Source of the DNA: Novosphingobium sp.
Lineage (GTDB): Bacteria; Pseudomonadota; Alphaproteobacteria; Sphingomonadales; Sphingomonadaceae
NCBI GenBank assembly: GCA_030830245.1
Contig: JAURNJ010000036.1
Location: forward strand, 1 to 6,063
Length of the DNA stretch: 6,063 nt
Direction: 5' to 3'
Part shown: piece by piece, positions 6,061-6,063 of the stretch
How the letters are laid out: every line of letters starts with the position of its first letter
How positions within the stretch are numbered: the stretch's first letter is position 1
Notes under the pieces: model-generated
Database searches by the model: none
Told to the model about the DNA's origin: nothing
What the model saw: only the letters and a program-made list of their open reading frames with translations
Position numbers and translations under genes: made by a program

Positions 6061-6063
6061 GCA

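Overview
The window most likely comes from a sphingomonad-type alphaproteobacterium (Sphingomonadales, for example the Erythrobacter/Novosphingobium side). Three things suggest this: the high GC content, the gene order argS - SPOR protein - nagZ - scpA typical of that group, and a TonB-dependent receptor of a style common there. This placement rests on gene content and family recognition, not on a database search.

Minus-strand block (1-3947). Read from right to left, this is a compact housekeeping cluster. argS (arginyl-tRNA synthetase, start at 3947) is followed after 2 bases by a membrane-anchored SPOR-domain protein. A 167-base gap holding a palindromic repeat comes next, then nagZ (beta-N-acetylhexosaminidase of cell-wall recycling). 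nagZ overlaps by 4 bases (ATGA) the first codons of a gene that runs off the left edge, probably scpA. The SPOR protein and NagZ both act on peptidoglycan: SPOR domains bind glycan strands lacking stem peptides at the septum, and NagZ trims recycled muropeptides in the cytoplasm. ScpA belongs to chromosome condensation and segregation. The block therefore links translation, division/wall turnover and chromosome segregation.

Divergent intergenic region (3948-4095). It is AT-rich in its middle. It holds a plausible sigma70-like promoter pointing right and two inverted repeats that overlap its -35 and -10 regions.

Plus-strand gene (about 4096-6060). This is a TonB-dependent outer-membrane receptor with a good signal peptide, a short plug, a beta-barrel and a C-terminal Phe. 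The reading frame that encodes the signal peptide has no ATG, GTG or TTG upstream of it. Either translation starts at a rare codon (ATT at 4096, behind an AGGGG), or a one-base frameshift separates an ATG (4115) from the rest. This is the most unusual point in the window.

I see no RNA genes, CRISPR arrays, insertion sequences, phage genes or clear rho-independent terminators, and no convincing new multi-gene system. The observations worth a second look are the receptor start, the operator-like repeats in front of it, and the repeat between the SPOR gene and nagZ.
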